Assembly (NCBI GenBank): GCA_964355525.1
Contig: CAYHDY010000029.1
Location: 1 to 12,734, forward strand
Source of the DNA: XYB2-FULL-45-11 sp964355525
Lineage (GTDB): Bacteria > Patescibacteriota > Patescibacteriia > UBA9934 > GWF2-40-263
Length of the DNA: 12,734 nucleotides
Direction: 5' to 3'
Of the stretch, positions 5,564-12,052 are shown piece after piece (the stretch's first letter is position 1; each line of letters opens with the position of its first letter). The notes beneath the pieces were generated by a model that had not been told where the DNA came from, ran no database searches, and was given only the letters and a program-made list of their open reading frames with translations. A program made the position numbers and the translations under genes.

Positions 5564-5590
5564 GTAATAGACGGGGTCCCCAGACCCCGT
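5564..5590. repeat. 27-bp dispersed palindromic repeat, copy 2
   Basis: Identical over 27 bases to 932-958, with the hairpin ACGGGGTC (5571-5578) / GACCCCGT (5583-5590). Here it sits directly after the PPIase terminator. The following TTCGACAGACCCCGCG (5591-5606) recalls the TCGACAGCCCG visible on the reverse strand at 4301-4312. The elements therefore seem to be built from related modules. Confidence 0.7.
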
Positions 5591-5619
5591 TTCGACAGAC
5601 CCCGCGTTGATTCGAATTG

Positions 5620-5628
5620 TGATATTGT
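5620..5628 (+). promoter_or_regulatory. Weak candidate extended -10 before the DUF4015-type gene
   Basis: TGATATTGT (5620-5628) has the TGn-TATTGT form of an extended -10. It lacks a -35 at proper distance (TTGATT at 5607 is too close). The ATG at 5637 is 8 bases downstream, so the mRNA would be almost leaderless. This is a weak call. Confidence 0.25.
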
Positions 5629-5636
5629 AATGGTGT

Positions 5637-6902
5637 ATGGATGGAACATTTTGGACATCGAAAAAATTCATTATCAGTTCGGTCGTTTGTGTTGTGATCG
5701 TAAGCGCATTGTTTGCGTCGATCGGAATTGTGCGATCGAATCGTTCTCGCGTCATCCCGACAACGGAGGGATCTTCGGTCCGAAGCGAAGCATCTCGAAC
5801 GATTGTAACCGAAGATCCTTCGGCTTCACTTCGTTCCGCTCAGGATGACGCATTGAAAATAACGCATATTCCATTACCGGCCGAAGTTCGCGGAATTTAT
5901 TGGACTGCCTATACAGCGGCAACGAAACGTGCGGATGAATTGATGGCGTACATGAAAAAGACCGGATTGAATACGGTGGTGATTGATTTGAAAATGGACA
6001 ATGGACAGATCGCGTTTGTGCCGAAGGATGCTTCGCTCGCGCCGTATGTTATGAAAAAACCGGCGATTCAGAATCTTGAAGTGTTACTCAAAAAACTTGA
6101 GGATGATCACGTCTATCGCATCGCACGCATCGCTGTCTTGCGTGACAGTGCGTTTGCGGGTGTGCAACAGAAGTCCGCCCTTCGTTCGCGAGGTGGCGGT
6201 TTATGGCGCGACAAAACAGGTTCGATGTGGCTTGATCCTTCTTCGCCCGATGTCGCATCGTATGCGCTTGCTCTCGGTCGCGAAGCCTATGCGCGAGGAT
6301 TTGATGAAGTTCAATTTGATTACGTCCGGTTTGCATCGGACGGAAAAATTTCTTCGATTGTGTATCCGATGTATGATGGGAAAATGTTGAAGGTTGATGT
6401 GATGAAAAAGTTTTTCGCGACGGTTGGCGAATCGCTTCGTACAGAAAAAATCCCCGTCTCATTCGACGTCTTCGGATTGACCTGCATGTCAAACGACGGT
6501 CTCGGCATTGGTCAACGTATTGAAGACGTATTATCGAACGCGGATTTTGTTTCACCAATGACGTACCCATCACATTATGCGAATGGATTTCAAGGGTTCA
6601 AAAACCCGGCACTTTATCCTTACCAGGTGGTAAAAATTTCGCTTGATCATGCAGCTGTGCAATTGAATCCTCTGCATATTTCAAGTACGAATACGCCAGA
6701 ACAAGCAGCTGTACAAAAAACAACCGACGTTTCCATACGAAAACAATTTCGTCCGTGGCTTCAGGATTTCGACATCGGTGCCGTGTACACGCATGACAAA
6801 ATTGAAGCGCAGATCAAAGCGGCTCGCGATGCGGGAGCAAGCGGATGGATTTTGTGGAATGCACGAAACGTGTATGAACCGGCAAATTATCAAATAAAAT
6901 AA
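5637..6902 (+). CDS. Membrane-anchored putative glycoside hydrolase (DUF4015/GHL type)
   Basis: A 421-aa protein with one N-terminal membrane helix (about 11-32, FIISSVVCVVIVSALFASIG), a linker, and a large extracytoplasmic domain (about 83-421). The domain starts VRGIYWTAYTAAT and contains TVVIDLKMDNG, the family-like block GFDEVQFDYVRFASDG (221-236), SFDVFGLT, NADFVSPMTYPSHY (301-314), PWLQDF and GWILWNA. This follows the TIM-barrel pattern of the DUF4015 putative glycosidases (PF13200). The likely role is cleavage of a cell-surface or exogenous polysaccharide; the substrate is unknown. Acidic residues in FDEVQFDY and VSFDVFG are candidate catalytic or binding residues. The linker (about 38-71) is encoded by a palindromic repeat element (5750-5850) read in frame. 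No Shine-Dalgarno precedes the ATG. The gene converges on a minus-strand orphan. Confidence 0.88.
   Translation: MDGTFWTSKKFIISSVVCVVIVSALFASIGIVRSNRSRVIPTTEGSSVRSEASRTIVTEDPSASLRSAQDDALKITHIPLPAEVRGIYWTAYTAATKRADELMAYMKKTGLNTVVIDLKMDNGQIAFVPKDASLAPYVMKKPAIQNLEVLLKKLEDDHVYRIARIAVLRDSAFAGVQQKSALRSRGGGLWRDKTGSMWLDPSSPDVASYALALGREAYARGFDEVQFDYVRFASDGKISSIVYPMYDGKMLKVDVMKKFFATVGESLRTEKIPVSFDVFGLTCMSNDGLGIGQRIEDVLSNADFVSPMTYPSHYANGFQGFKNPALYPYQVVKISLDHAAVQLNPLHISSTNTPEQAAVQKTTDVSIRKQFRPWLQDFDIGAVYTHDKIEAQIKAARDAGASGWILWNARNVYEPANYQIK
5750..5850. repeat. 101-bp palindromic repeat element inside the DUF4015-type gene
   Basis: Ends are CGTCATCC (5750-5757) and GGATGACG (5843-5850), a perfect 8-bp terminal inverted repeat. 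Inside, GGATCTTCGGT (5769-5779) and ACCGAAGATCC (5808-5818) are perfectly complementary over 11 bp. It is read through in frame and encodes residues 38-71 (from about SRVIPTTEG to LRSAQDD). The sequence style (CGTCATCCTGAGCGGAACG on the reverse strand) matches widespread bacterial intergenic repeat families. Confidence 0.75.
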
Positions 6903-6924
6903 AAACCTGATCGGATGGATCAGG
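6893..6924 (-). terminator. Terminator for the minus-strand 177-aa gene
   Basis: CCTGATC (6906-6912) and GATCAGG (6918-6924) form a perfect 7-bp stem with a 5-nt loop. On the minus strand it is followed by a T-rich tract (complement of 6893-6905, TTTTTATTTTATT). A second GATCAGG (6944-6950), before a T7 run (6955-6961), could give a weaker + strand alternative for the DUF4015-type gene. Confidence 0.65.
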
Positions 6925-6945
6925 CAGGGAGGACAGATAAGAAGA

Positions 6946-7479
6946 TCAGGAGAGTTTTTTTGCGAGTTTGGCGATTCTGACGGTCATATCCGCAACAGGT
7001 AGTCGTTTGTTGGTGCAATCGACCCAGGTGACCCAGGATGGACACTCTGCATTACTGCATATCTCCGCTGTGTAAATGACCGGTTGCCCGCATTCGCACG
7101 TCCATGTTTTGTCGGGCTGGAGTTCAGGATGGAACGGGACGCTGTTGGCTCGCCGTTGTTTGTAGTCGATCCACCAATCAACAAGGTACAGAACTTCTTC
7201 GATGTTCTCGACTTCCGCAAGCAGACGAAGATCAAACGGAAGGCCATTCACTTTCGCAAAACCCGGAGTGCGCGTATCGAACTCGAATCGATCGAGCTTA
7301 TGATCTTGTCGGACAAGGGCAAGAAGAGCTGTTGCGAGTGGATGCATCAAGTGACGCAGGTGCCCAGGAAGGTCATCGATGGTAATCTCGATTCCCATTC
7401 TGTTTTGGACATGGAGCCATTCAATGTCATCCGGATCTGGGCGCAGGATGAGGCGAACCCTTGGTCGATGAGTGTCCAT
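6946..7479 (-). CDS. 177-aa Cys-containing orphan protein, possible zinc ribbon
   Basis: A soluble protein with no signal peptide or membrane helix. The first 110 residues are helical and beta mixed (RVRLILRPDPDDIEWLHVQ, DLPGHLRHLMHPLATALLAL, VLYLVDWWIDYKQRR). A C-terminal Cys cluster follows: C128, C130, C141, C146 and C155 in WTCECGQPVIYTAEICSNAEC and WVDC. The C-x-C...C-x4-C arrangement suggests a small zinc-binding knuckle, although the first pair (C-x-C) is not the classical C-x2-C. The GAGGT 4 bases before the ATG at 7479 is an acceptable ribosome binding site. It is an isolated minus-strand gene among + strand genes, with its own terminator, which fits an accessory or horizontally gained gene. 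The family is not recognised. Confidence 0.65.
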   Translation of the reverse strand: MDTHRPRVRLILRPDPDDIEWLHVQNRMGIEITIDDLPGHLRHLMHPLATALLALVRQDHKLDRFEFDTRTPGFAKVNGLPFDLRLLAEVENIEEVLYLVDWWIDYKQRRANSVPFHPELQPDKTWTCECGQPVIYTAEICSNAECPSWVTWVDCTNKRLPVADMTVRIAKLAKKLS

Positions 7480-7529
7480 GAGACCTCGCTATGCAGACTT
7501 CGGTCAGGATAACAGAAGTCGAGGGGAAA

Positions 7530-7538
7530 TGGTATACT
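7530..7538 (+). promoter_or_regulatory. Extended -10 promoter for the nuclease operon
   Basis: TGGTATACT (7530-7538) is a TGn-extended -10 with a near-consensus TATACT. The -35 position (about 7510-7515, TAACAG) is poor, as often tolerated with an extended -10. The ATG at 7554 is 15 bases after the hexamer, giving a leader of about 9 nt without Shine-Dalgarno. It probably starts the seven-gene + strand run. Confidence 0.6.
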
Positions 7539-7553
7539 GGGGGAAAATAAAAT

Positions 7554-8951
7554 ATGTTCCACAAAATCACTGAAAAAACATTTTATCAATACATTAAATG
7601 TCCGAACTGGATTTATTTTGATTTACATTCGGATAACCCGCGTCCGCATCATCCGCTCATGGCGCAATTAATCGACGATGGCATGATCGACGCAAAACAG
7701 CGAGAGGTGATTTCGGATCGTGTCGATGTTGCGGATGTTACGGCGGAAGACCCGGACGAAGCGTTTAAACAAACACTTGCGTTTATGCGCGAGGGTCGGC
7801 AAACCATCTATCACGGTGTGCTTGTAGATCAGCACTGGGTCGGACATCCGGATTTGCTCGAGAAGGTTGAGGGGCGATCGAATTTGGGAAATTTTTATTA
7901 TGTTGCTGCGGATATTAAACGCTCGCGTTATCTTCGCGATGAGTTTAAGTTTCAAGGATGTTTTTACGCGGAGTTGCTTGAGCGTGTGCAAGGCGTGCGT
8001 CCGGTGATGGGATATACAATTTCTCCGGATAAAGAAATTTTTCAATACATGATTGAAGAGTTCGAAGCGCAGTTTCATTTGACGCTTTCGGAAATCGAGA
8101 AAATTGTCGCAGGAAAAAAACCGGTTCACTTCGTCACAACAGGTTGTAAACAATCGCCGTGGTTTTCGGAATGTCGAAACGAATCAGCCGCGTGTGATGA
8201 TCTGTCGCTTCTGAATCGTGTATGGCGCGAGGAAGTTGCCGCGCTTCAACAAGCGAATGTAAAAACGATTTCCGAACTGTCTGAGATTTCTCTTTCGCAA
8301 TTGGAGCGTCGCGTACCGAACATGAATACGACACGGCTCGAGATCATGCATGATCAGGCGATCGCCATCAAGAAGGGAATGCACATCATTCGTAAATCCG
8401 TGAAGCTTTCGGATGATGACATTGAATTGTACTTCGATATTGAATCGGATCCGTTGCGCGATTTCGATTATTTGCTTGGTGTGCTTAAAATTGAAAACGG
8501 GGAAGAAAGTTATCATCCGTTTGTGGCAGAATCACCCGCAATGGAATCTTCCATGTGGATGGAGTTTTGCGATTTTGTGATGCAGTACATGGACGCGCCG
8601 ATGTATCACTACGGAAGTTTTGAAAAAGAAGTGGTAAATCGTTTCAGTGCAAAATACGGTGTTTCGCCGATTGTCGCCGATGCGTTTGATCGCAACTTGA
8701 TTGATATTCTCGAACTCGTGCGTCCGGCGATTATTTTTCCTCTTTCGTTTTATTCGCTCAAAGATATTGCGAGTTACATCGGATTTCACTGGCGTGCGGA
8801 TGATGCGTCCGGTGCGAATTCGGTTTTGTGGTTTGAAGAATGGTTAACGTCGAAGAGTCCGAAGTTGTTGCAGAAAATTATGGAATATAATGAAGATGAC
8901 GTTCGTGCGACATGGAAATTAAAACAATGGCTCAAAAAAAATGCGACATAA
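7554..8951 (+). CDS. TM0106-like RecB-family nuclease with RNase H-like C-terminal domain
   Basis: A 465-aa two-domain protein. The N-terminal half has the PD-(D/E)XK nuclease pattern: VGHPDLLE (Asp100) and YYVAADIKRSR (Asp120, Lys122). Cys residues around the nuclease domain (C16 in YIKCPNW, then C198, C207, C214) recall the Fe-S ligands of Cas4/AddB-type nucleases. Where the usual C-x2-C-x5-C would have its second Cys, Ser201 is present (CKQSPWFSEC). A helix-hairpin-helix-like segment follows (231-275). The C-terminal half is an RNase H/DEDD-type domain: LYFDIESDP (Asp295, Glu297), YHYGSFEKEVV, LIDILELV and YNEDDVRAT. This is the layout of the TM0106 family. It probably degrades or processes nucleic acid; the substrate is unknown. 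The next gene starts a few bases after its stop. Confidence 0.88.
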   Translation: MFHKITEKTFYQYIKCPNWIYFDLHSDNPRPHHPLMAQLIDDGMIDAKQREVISDRVDVADVTAEDPDEAFKQTLAFMREGRQTIYHGVLVDQHWVGHPDLLEKVEGRSNLGNFYYVAADIKRSRYLRDEFKFQGCFYAELLERVQGVRPVMGYTISPDKEIFQYMIEEFEAQFHLTLSEIEKIVAGKKPVHFVTTGCKQSPWFSECRNESAACDDLSLLNRVWREEVAALQQANVKTISELSEISLSQLERRVPNMNTTRLEIMHDQAIAIKKGMHIIRKSVKLSDDDIELYFDIESDPLRDFDYLLGVLKIENGEESYHPFVAESPAMESSMWMEFCDFVMQYMDAPMYHYGSFEKEVVNRFSAKYGVSPIVADAFDRNLIDILELVRPAIIFPLSFYSLKDIASYIGFHWRADDASGANSVLWFEEWLTSKSPKLLQKIMEYNEDDVRATWKLKQWLKKNAT

Positions 8952-8955
8952 TTTT

Positions 8956-9771
8956 ATGATGAAAAAACGAGATTGGATTTTTGTTGTGATCGTCGTGTGT
9001 ATCGCCATCGGCGCGTTCGTTTATTTTGATCGCGTACAAATTTCAGATGCGGCACGAAGATTGAACCGTGAACCACTTCCAAAAGCGATCGATTATCAAG
9101 ACGCGACCACCCCCAGCCCCTCCTTTACGGGAGGGGAGAGGTTAAGCGCGCTCTCCTCCCTTGCAAAGGGGAGGTCGGGAGGGGTCGCACTTTCGTTGAA
9201 TCTCGCTGTTCCATTCACTTCGCAAGCACCGACAGCAGATTGGAGTCAACCGTATCAAGATGCGTGCGAGGAGGCGTCTGTTCTTATGGTGCGTGAATTT
9301 TACGCGGGGAATAAATCATCCACAATCGCTTCGGCAATGGCAAACAAAGCGATTCTTGATTTAGTTGCGCGTGAGAATAAAATGTTCGGGTATTTTATCG
9401 ACACGACGGTTGCGGAGACGGCACAGTTTGCCGAATCGATGTACGGATATGCAAAAAGCGAGATCATTGAAAATCCAACGATCGATCAAATCAAGACGTA
9501 TTTGAATCAAGGGAATCCGGTGATCGTTCCTGCTGCTGGCCAACTATTGAAAAATCCTTACTTCACTGCTCCCGGTCCTGTTTATCACATGCTCGTCATC
9601 CGCGGGTACACAAAAGACAAAAAATTTATCGTAAATGATCCGGGGACAAAACGCGGAAAAGAATATCTTTATTCGTTCGAGACCGTTATGAATGCGATGC
9701 ATGATTGGAATAAGAATGGAGATATTGTACAAGGTCGCAAGGCTATTTTGATTTTGCATCCGAAATCCTAG
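8956..9771 (+). CDS. Membrane-anchored C39-like cysteine peptidase
   Basis: A 271-aa protein with an N-terminal membrane helix (about 8-24, IFVVIVVCIAIGAFVYF), a linker, and a papain-like C39_2-type domain (about 82-271). Catalytic parts are visible: QDACEEASVLM with Cys104, PVYHMLVIRGY with His211 and IVNDPGT with Asp228. The domain should sit outside the cytoplasm and cleave a peptide or peptidoglycan-linked substrate; no transporter is adjacent, so a bacteriocin-export role is not suggested. Residues 50-78 are encoded by a palindromic repeat element (9103-9188) inserted in the linker. The ATG at 8956 follows the nuclease stop by 4 bases; the next ATG (8959) is equally possible. Translation is probably coupled, as no Shine-Dalgarno is seen. 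Confidence 0.87.
   Translation: MMKKRDWIFVVIVVCIAIGAFVYFDRVQISDAARRLNREPLPKAIDYQDATTPSPSFTGGERLSALSSLAKGRSGGVALSLNLAVPFTSQAPTADWSQPYQDACEEASVLMVREFYAGNKSSTIASAMANKAILDLVARENKMFGYFIDTTVAETAQFAESMYGYAKSEIIENPTIDQIKTYLNQGNPVIVPAAGQLLKNPYFTAPGPVYHMLVIRGYTKDKKFIVNDPGTKRGKEYLYSFETVMNAMHDWNKNGDIVQGRKAILILHPKS
9103..9188. repeat. 86-bp palindromic repeat element inside the C39 peptidase gene
   Basis: The ends GCGACC (9103-9108) and GGTCGC (9183-9188) are inverted. Inward, the arms remain imperfectly complementary for about 36 bases: CCCCTCCTTTACGGGAGGGG and GAGAG on the left against CTCTCCTCCC and AAAGGGGAGG on the right. Base composition (C/G blocks) contrasts with the surrounding gene. It encodes a Ser/Gly/Pro/Thr-rich linker (TTPSPSFTGGERLSALSS) in frame. 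The sequence style matches CTCCCC-type dispersed repeats seen in many environmental genomes. Confidence 0.75.
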
Positions 9772-9772
9772 T

Positions 9773-10243
9773 ATGGATTATTTTCTCGGCGCCGCGCTCG
9801 GAGGACTCATTGCGTTTGGATATTCCATCCCGGCGATTGTCTTTGAATTGATTGAGCGAGGAAAAATTTCGATGGCGCCGCCAGTCATCACCGTCAAGAC
9901 GATTTTCGGATACGTGATTAAAAAACAAGAAGCATTTTGGGCCGGTCTGCTGTTGCATATCGTGATCGGAACACTTTTCGGATCTGTGTATATTCTCTTT
10001 GTTGAACGTGGCTGGCTTTTTATTACGCATCATCCATACAAGTTCGATTCGTTCGTTGCCTACGGATTTTTAAGTTGGATCTTCGTGAACATCACCATCT
10101 ATCCGTTGCTTCGCATGGGATTTTTCGGACGCCGCGAAGGAAATCATATTTGGATGGAAACCCTCGTGTCACACATGTTGATCGCCGTGACGATGGCAGG
10201 GCTCGTACATTGGTTTCAACCATTTTATTTTATGGGGAAGTAG
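9773..10243 (+). CDS. Four-helix integral membrane protein, hypothetical
   Basis: A 156-aa protein with about four membrane segments: 4-24 (FLGAALGGLIAFGYSIPAIV), 56-78 (WAGLLLHIVIGTLFGSVYIL), about 93-112 (FVAYGFLSWIFVNITIYPLL) and 131-150. Between the first two lies a short basic/hydrophobic cytoplasmic loop (PPVITVKTIFGYVIKKQEAF). No catalytic or transport signature is seen. Helix 4 begins close to a HIWMETLVSHMLIAV stretch with His and Glu. It starts 1 base after the stop of the peptidase, so the two are co-transcribed, perhaps translationally coupled. A functional tie to the peptidase is possible but not shown. The family is not recognised. Confidence 0.75.
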   Translation: MDYFLGAALGGLIAFGYSIPAIVFELIERGKISMAPPVITVKTIFGYVIKKQEAFWAGLLLHIVIGTLFGSVYILFVERGWLFITHHPYKFDSFVAYGFLSWIFVNITIYPLLRMGFFGRREGNHIWMETLVSHMLIAVTMAGLVHWFQPFYFMGK

Positions 10244-10258
10244 GGGAAATTATAACTT

Positions 10259-11470
10259 ATGAATCCAACGATCCTCCACGTCTCCGACTACCTTGCACTT
10301 TTGAATGAAGTCCTTCACGATCGTGTTCCTTCAAATGAGATCGTGATCGAAGGTGAAATTTCCGATTATCGTGTTGCCCAAAGCAAATGGGTGAGTTTTG
10401 ATTTGAAAGATGAGAAGGCGGAGGCTGTGTTGAAATGTTTTGCGACTGTGTGGCAGATTACGACGCCGATCGAGGATGGAATGCGCGTGCATGTCACGGG
10501 ATTTCCAAAGATGTATGAACGGTTCGGGACATTGAAGTTGAATGTGCAATCCGTCGAACCTGTTGGTGAAGGTGCGCTTAAGCGCGCCTATGATTTGTTG
10601 AAAAAAAAATTGGAACAAGAAGGATTGTTTGATATTTCTCGCAAGCGTCCTCTTGTGCGATTTCCAAAAAAGATCGGACTCATCACGTCTCGCGATGCGG
10701 CTGCATACGGAGATTTTTTGCGGATCGTGAATAATCGATGGGGCGGAGTGATGATCGAACACGCACATGTGCATGTGCAAGGACGTGAGGCTGTTCCGGA
10801 AATTCTCGGTGCGTTTCGTTATTTTAATTCGCTGACGGTCGAAGAACGTCCCGACGTGATTGTGCTCACACGCGGTGGAGGCGGGCTCGAAGACCTGCAT
10901 GCGTTTAATGATGAGCAGGTCGCACGCGCTGTGTATCAATCATTGATCCCCGTCGTTGTCGCCGTCGGTCATGAGCGCGATGAATCGCTCGCGGATTTTG
11001 TTGCAGACGTGCGGGCGAGTACACCGTCGAATGCGGCCGAGCGTGTTGTGCCTTCTCGTGCAGACGTCGGGTACGAAATCGAGATGTCCCTTCAACACAA
11101 CGAGCAGCAACTCTTCGAAGTGATGGACAAATATCGCCGCGCTGCGGATCGTGTCGCAACCGTCGTCGGACACATCCTCGAAAAAGAACGCGAGCGATTA
11201 GTGACGCTTCGCACACGACTCTCTGATCGAACAATCCGCTGGTTGCCGAACATTCGCGACGCGATCGAATCGTCTGCACGGATGCTTCGACAAGTGGATC
11301 CAAATCGCATTCTTGCTCGCGGTTACGCGATTGTGCGTTCCGGTGGCATAATCGTTCGTGATCCGTCTGTGCTTGCCGTCGGTCGCGAGATTGCGATACA
11401 ATTGGGCGCAGGTTCAGTCGATGCGGAAGTATTACGTATAAACGGGAAGGGTAAACAGAAACTTGTATGA
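10259..11470 (+). CDS. xseA: Exodeoxyribonuclease VII large subunit
   Basis: Exonuclease VII degrades single-stranded DNA from both ends. The 403-aa protein has the N-terminal OB-fold (1-100, ending GTLKLNVQSVEPVG), then the catalytic domain with KIGLITSRDAAAYGDF (138-153; usually TSPTGAAIRD), TRGGGGLEDLHAFND (204-218) and VVAVGHERDESLADFVADVRASTP (233-256; canonical GHETD has Arg for Thr). Next is a long helical segment with charged repeats (about 266-330), and a short C-terminal domain (ILARGYAIVR). It is shorter than E. coli XseA (456 aa), mainly in the helical part. GTAGGGGA about 12 bases before the ATG may serve as a weak ribosome binding site. xseB overlaps it by 4 bases (ATGA), so expression is coupled. 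Confidence 0.95.
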   Translation: MNPTILHVSDYLALLNEVLHDRVPSNEIVIEGEISDYRVAQSKWVSFDLKDEKAEAVLKCFATVWQITTPIEDGMRVHVTGFPKMYERFGTLKLNVQSVEPVGEGALKRAYDLLKKKLEQEGLFDISRKRPLVRFPKKIGLITSRDAAAYGDFLRIVNNRWGGVMIEHAHVHVQGREAVPEILGAFRYFNSLTVEERPDVIVLTRGGGGLEDLHAFNDEQVARAVYQSLIPVVVAVGHERDESLADFVADVRASTPSNAAERVVPSRADVGYEIEMSLQHNEQQLFEVMDKYRRAADRVATVVGHILEKERERLVTLRTRLSDRTIRWLPNIRDAIESSARMLRQVDPNRILARGYAIVRSGGIIVRDPSVLAVGREIAIQLGAGSVDAEVLRINGKGKQKLV

Positions 11471-11676
11471 CCAAAAAAACAAATACGATTGACTTCGCGA
11501 AGTCATTCGAAGAACTTGAGAAAATTACGGAGTGGTTCGATTCAGAAGAACATTTGGATCTCGATAAAGGATTGAAGCAATTTGAACGCGGATTAGAACT
11601 CGCTTCGGCGTTGAAAGAAAAATTGGCGGAGGTAGAAAATAAAGTCGTGGAGATTAAAAAACGTTTTGAAGAATAA
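11467..11676 (+). CDS. xseB: Exodeoxyribonuclease VII small subunit
   Basis: A 69-aa helical protein of typical XseB length, with FAKSFEELEKITEWFDSEEHLDLDKGLKQFERG, then LASALKEKLAEVENKVVEIKKRF. These match the two-helix coiled-coil form of the small subunits that decorate XseA and are needed for a stable complex. Its ATG lies within the last codons of xseA (ATGA overlap), so translation is coupled and stoichiometry is set by the operon. No independent Shine-Dalgarno is needed or seen. Confidence 0.93.
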   Translation: MTKKTNTIDFAKSFEELEKITEWFDSEEHLDLDKGLKQFERGLELASALKEKLAEVENKVVEIKKRFEE

Positions 11677-11677
11677 T

Positions 11678-12028
11678 ATGCAACTCCTTCTCCGTTGGCT
11701 TCTCAATGCGCTTGCTCTGATCGCTGTTGCGAACATTGTGCCGGGCATTCACGTGGATACGTTTTATCACGCACTCATTGCTGCGTTGATTCTTGGTTTG
11801 GTGAACGCACTTGTTCGACCGATTCTGATTTTGCTCACACTCCCCGTCACGATTCTTACACTCGGTCTTTTTATTCTCGTGATCAACGCGCTCATGATTT
11901 TGATCGTCGGAACGATTGTACAAGGATTTACCGTTGCGGGATTTGGTCCTGCGTTTCTTGCAGCGATTGCATTGTGGGTGATGAGTATGTTGACAAACTG
12001 GTTTATTCAACAAACAGAAAATACATAA
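11678..12028 (+). CDS. Phage holin family 4 / YvlD-like membrane protein
   Basis: A 116-aa, very hydrophobic protein with four membrane segments: LLLRWLLNALALIAVANIVPGI (3-24), ALIAALILGLVNALVRPIL (29-49), the LLTLPVTILTLGLFILVINALMILIV block (50-75) and AGFGPAFLAAIALWVMSML (about 87-106). The motif GLVNALVRPILILLTLPVTILTLGLF is characteristic of PF04020 (YvlD/mycobacterial-type 'phage holin 4' family). Despite the name, this is a common chromosomal envelope protein, often linked to stress response, and nothing here indicates a prophage. The ATG at 11678 comes one base after the xseB stop; a TTG at 11666 in the same frame lies inside xseB and is less likely. A terminator overlaps the stop codon. 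Confidence 0.88.
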   Translation: MQLLLRWLLNALALIAVANIVPGIHVDTFYHALIAALILGLVNALVRPILILLTLPVTILTLGLFILVINALMILIVGTIVQGFTVAGFGPAFLAAIALWVMSMLTNWFIQQTENT

Positions 12029-12050
12029 AACGCCTTTCGGCGTTTTATCT
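12027..12050 (+). terminator. Compact hairpin terminator directly before pyrH
   Basis: AAAACGCC (12027-12034) and GGCGTTTT (12039-12046) form a perfect 8-bp stem with the loop TTTC, then ATCTTT. The first A residues belong to the TAA of the YvlD-like gene. The pyrH ATG starts only 6 bases after the stem, so there is no space for a separate promoter in between. Confidence 0.75.
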
Positions 12051-12052
12051 TT

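Noticed and set aside
4922..5755. 277-codon open frame on the minus strand opposite the PPIase gene
   Set aside because: The sense strand holds a complete cyclophilin with lipobox and active-site signature. The antisense product is Cys/His/Arg-rich with no domain pattern and spans the terminator and repeat, so it is a shadow.
10331..11474. Several minus-strand open frames opposite xseA
   Set aside because: xseA is complete with all family motifs. The antisense frames are rich in Arg, His and Cys, as expected for shadows of a coding strand.
11678..12028. The 'phage holin' family name as a sign of prophage
   Set aside because: PF04020 proteins are common chromosomal genes. No integrase, capsid, terminase or lysin gene is nearby, and the neighbours are xseB and pyrH.
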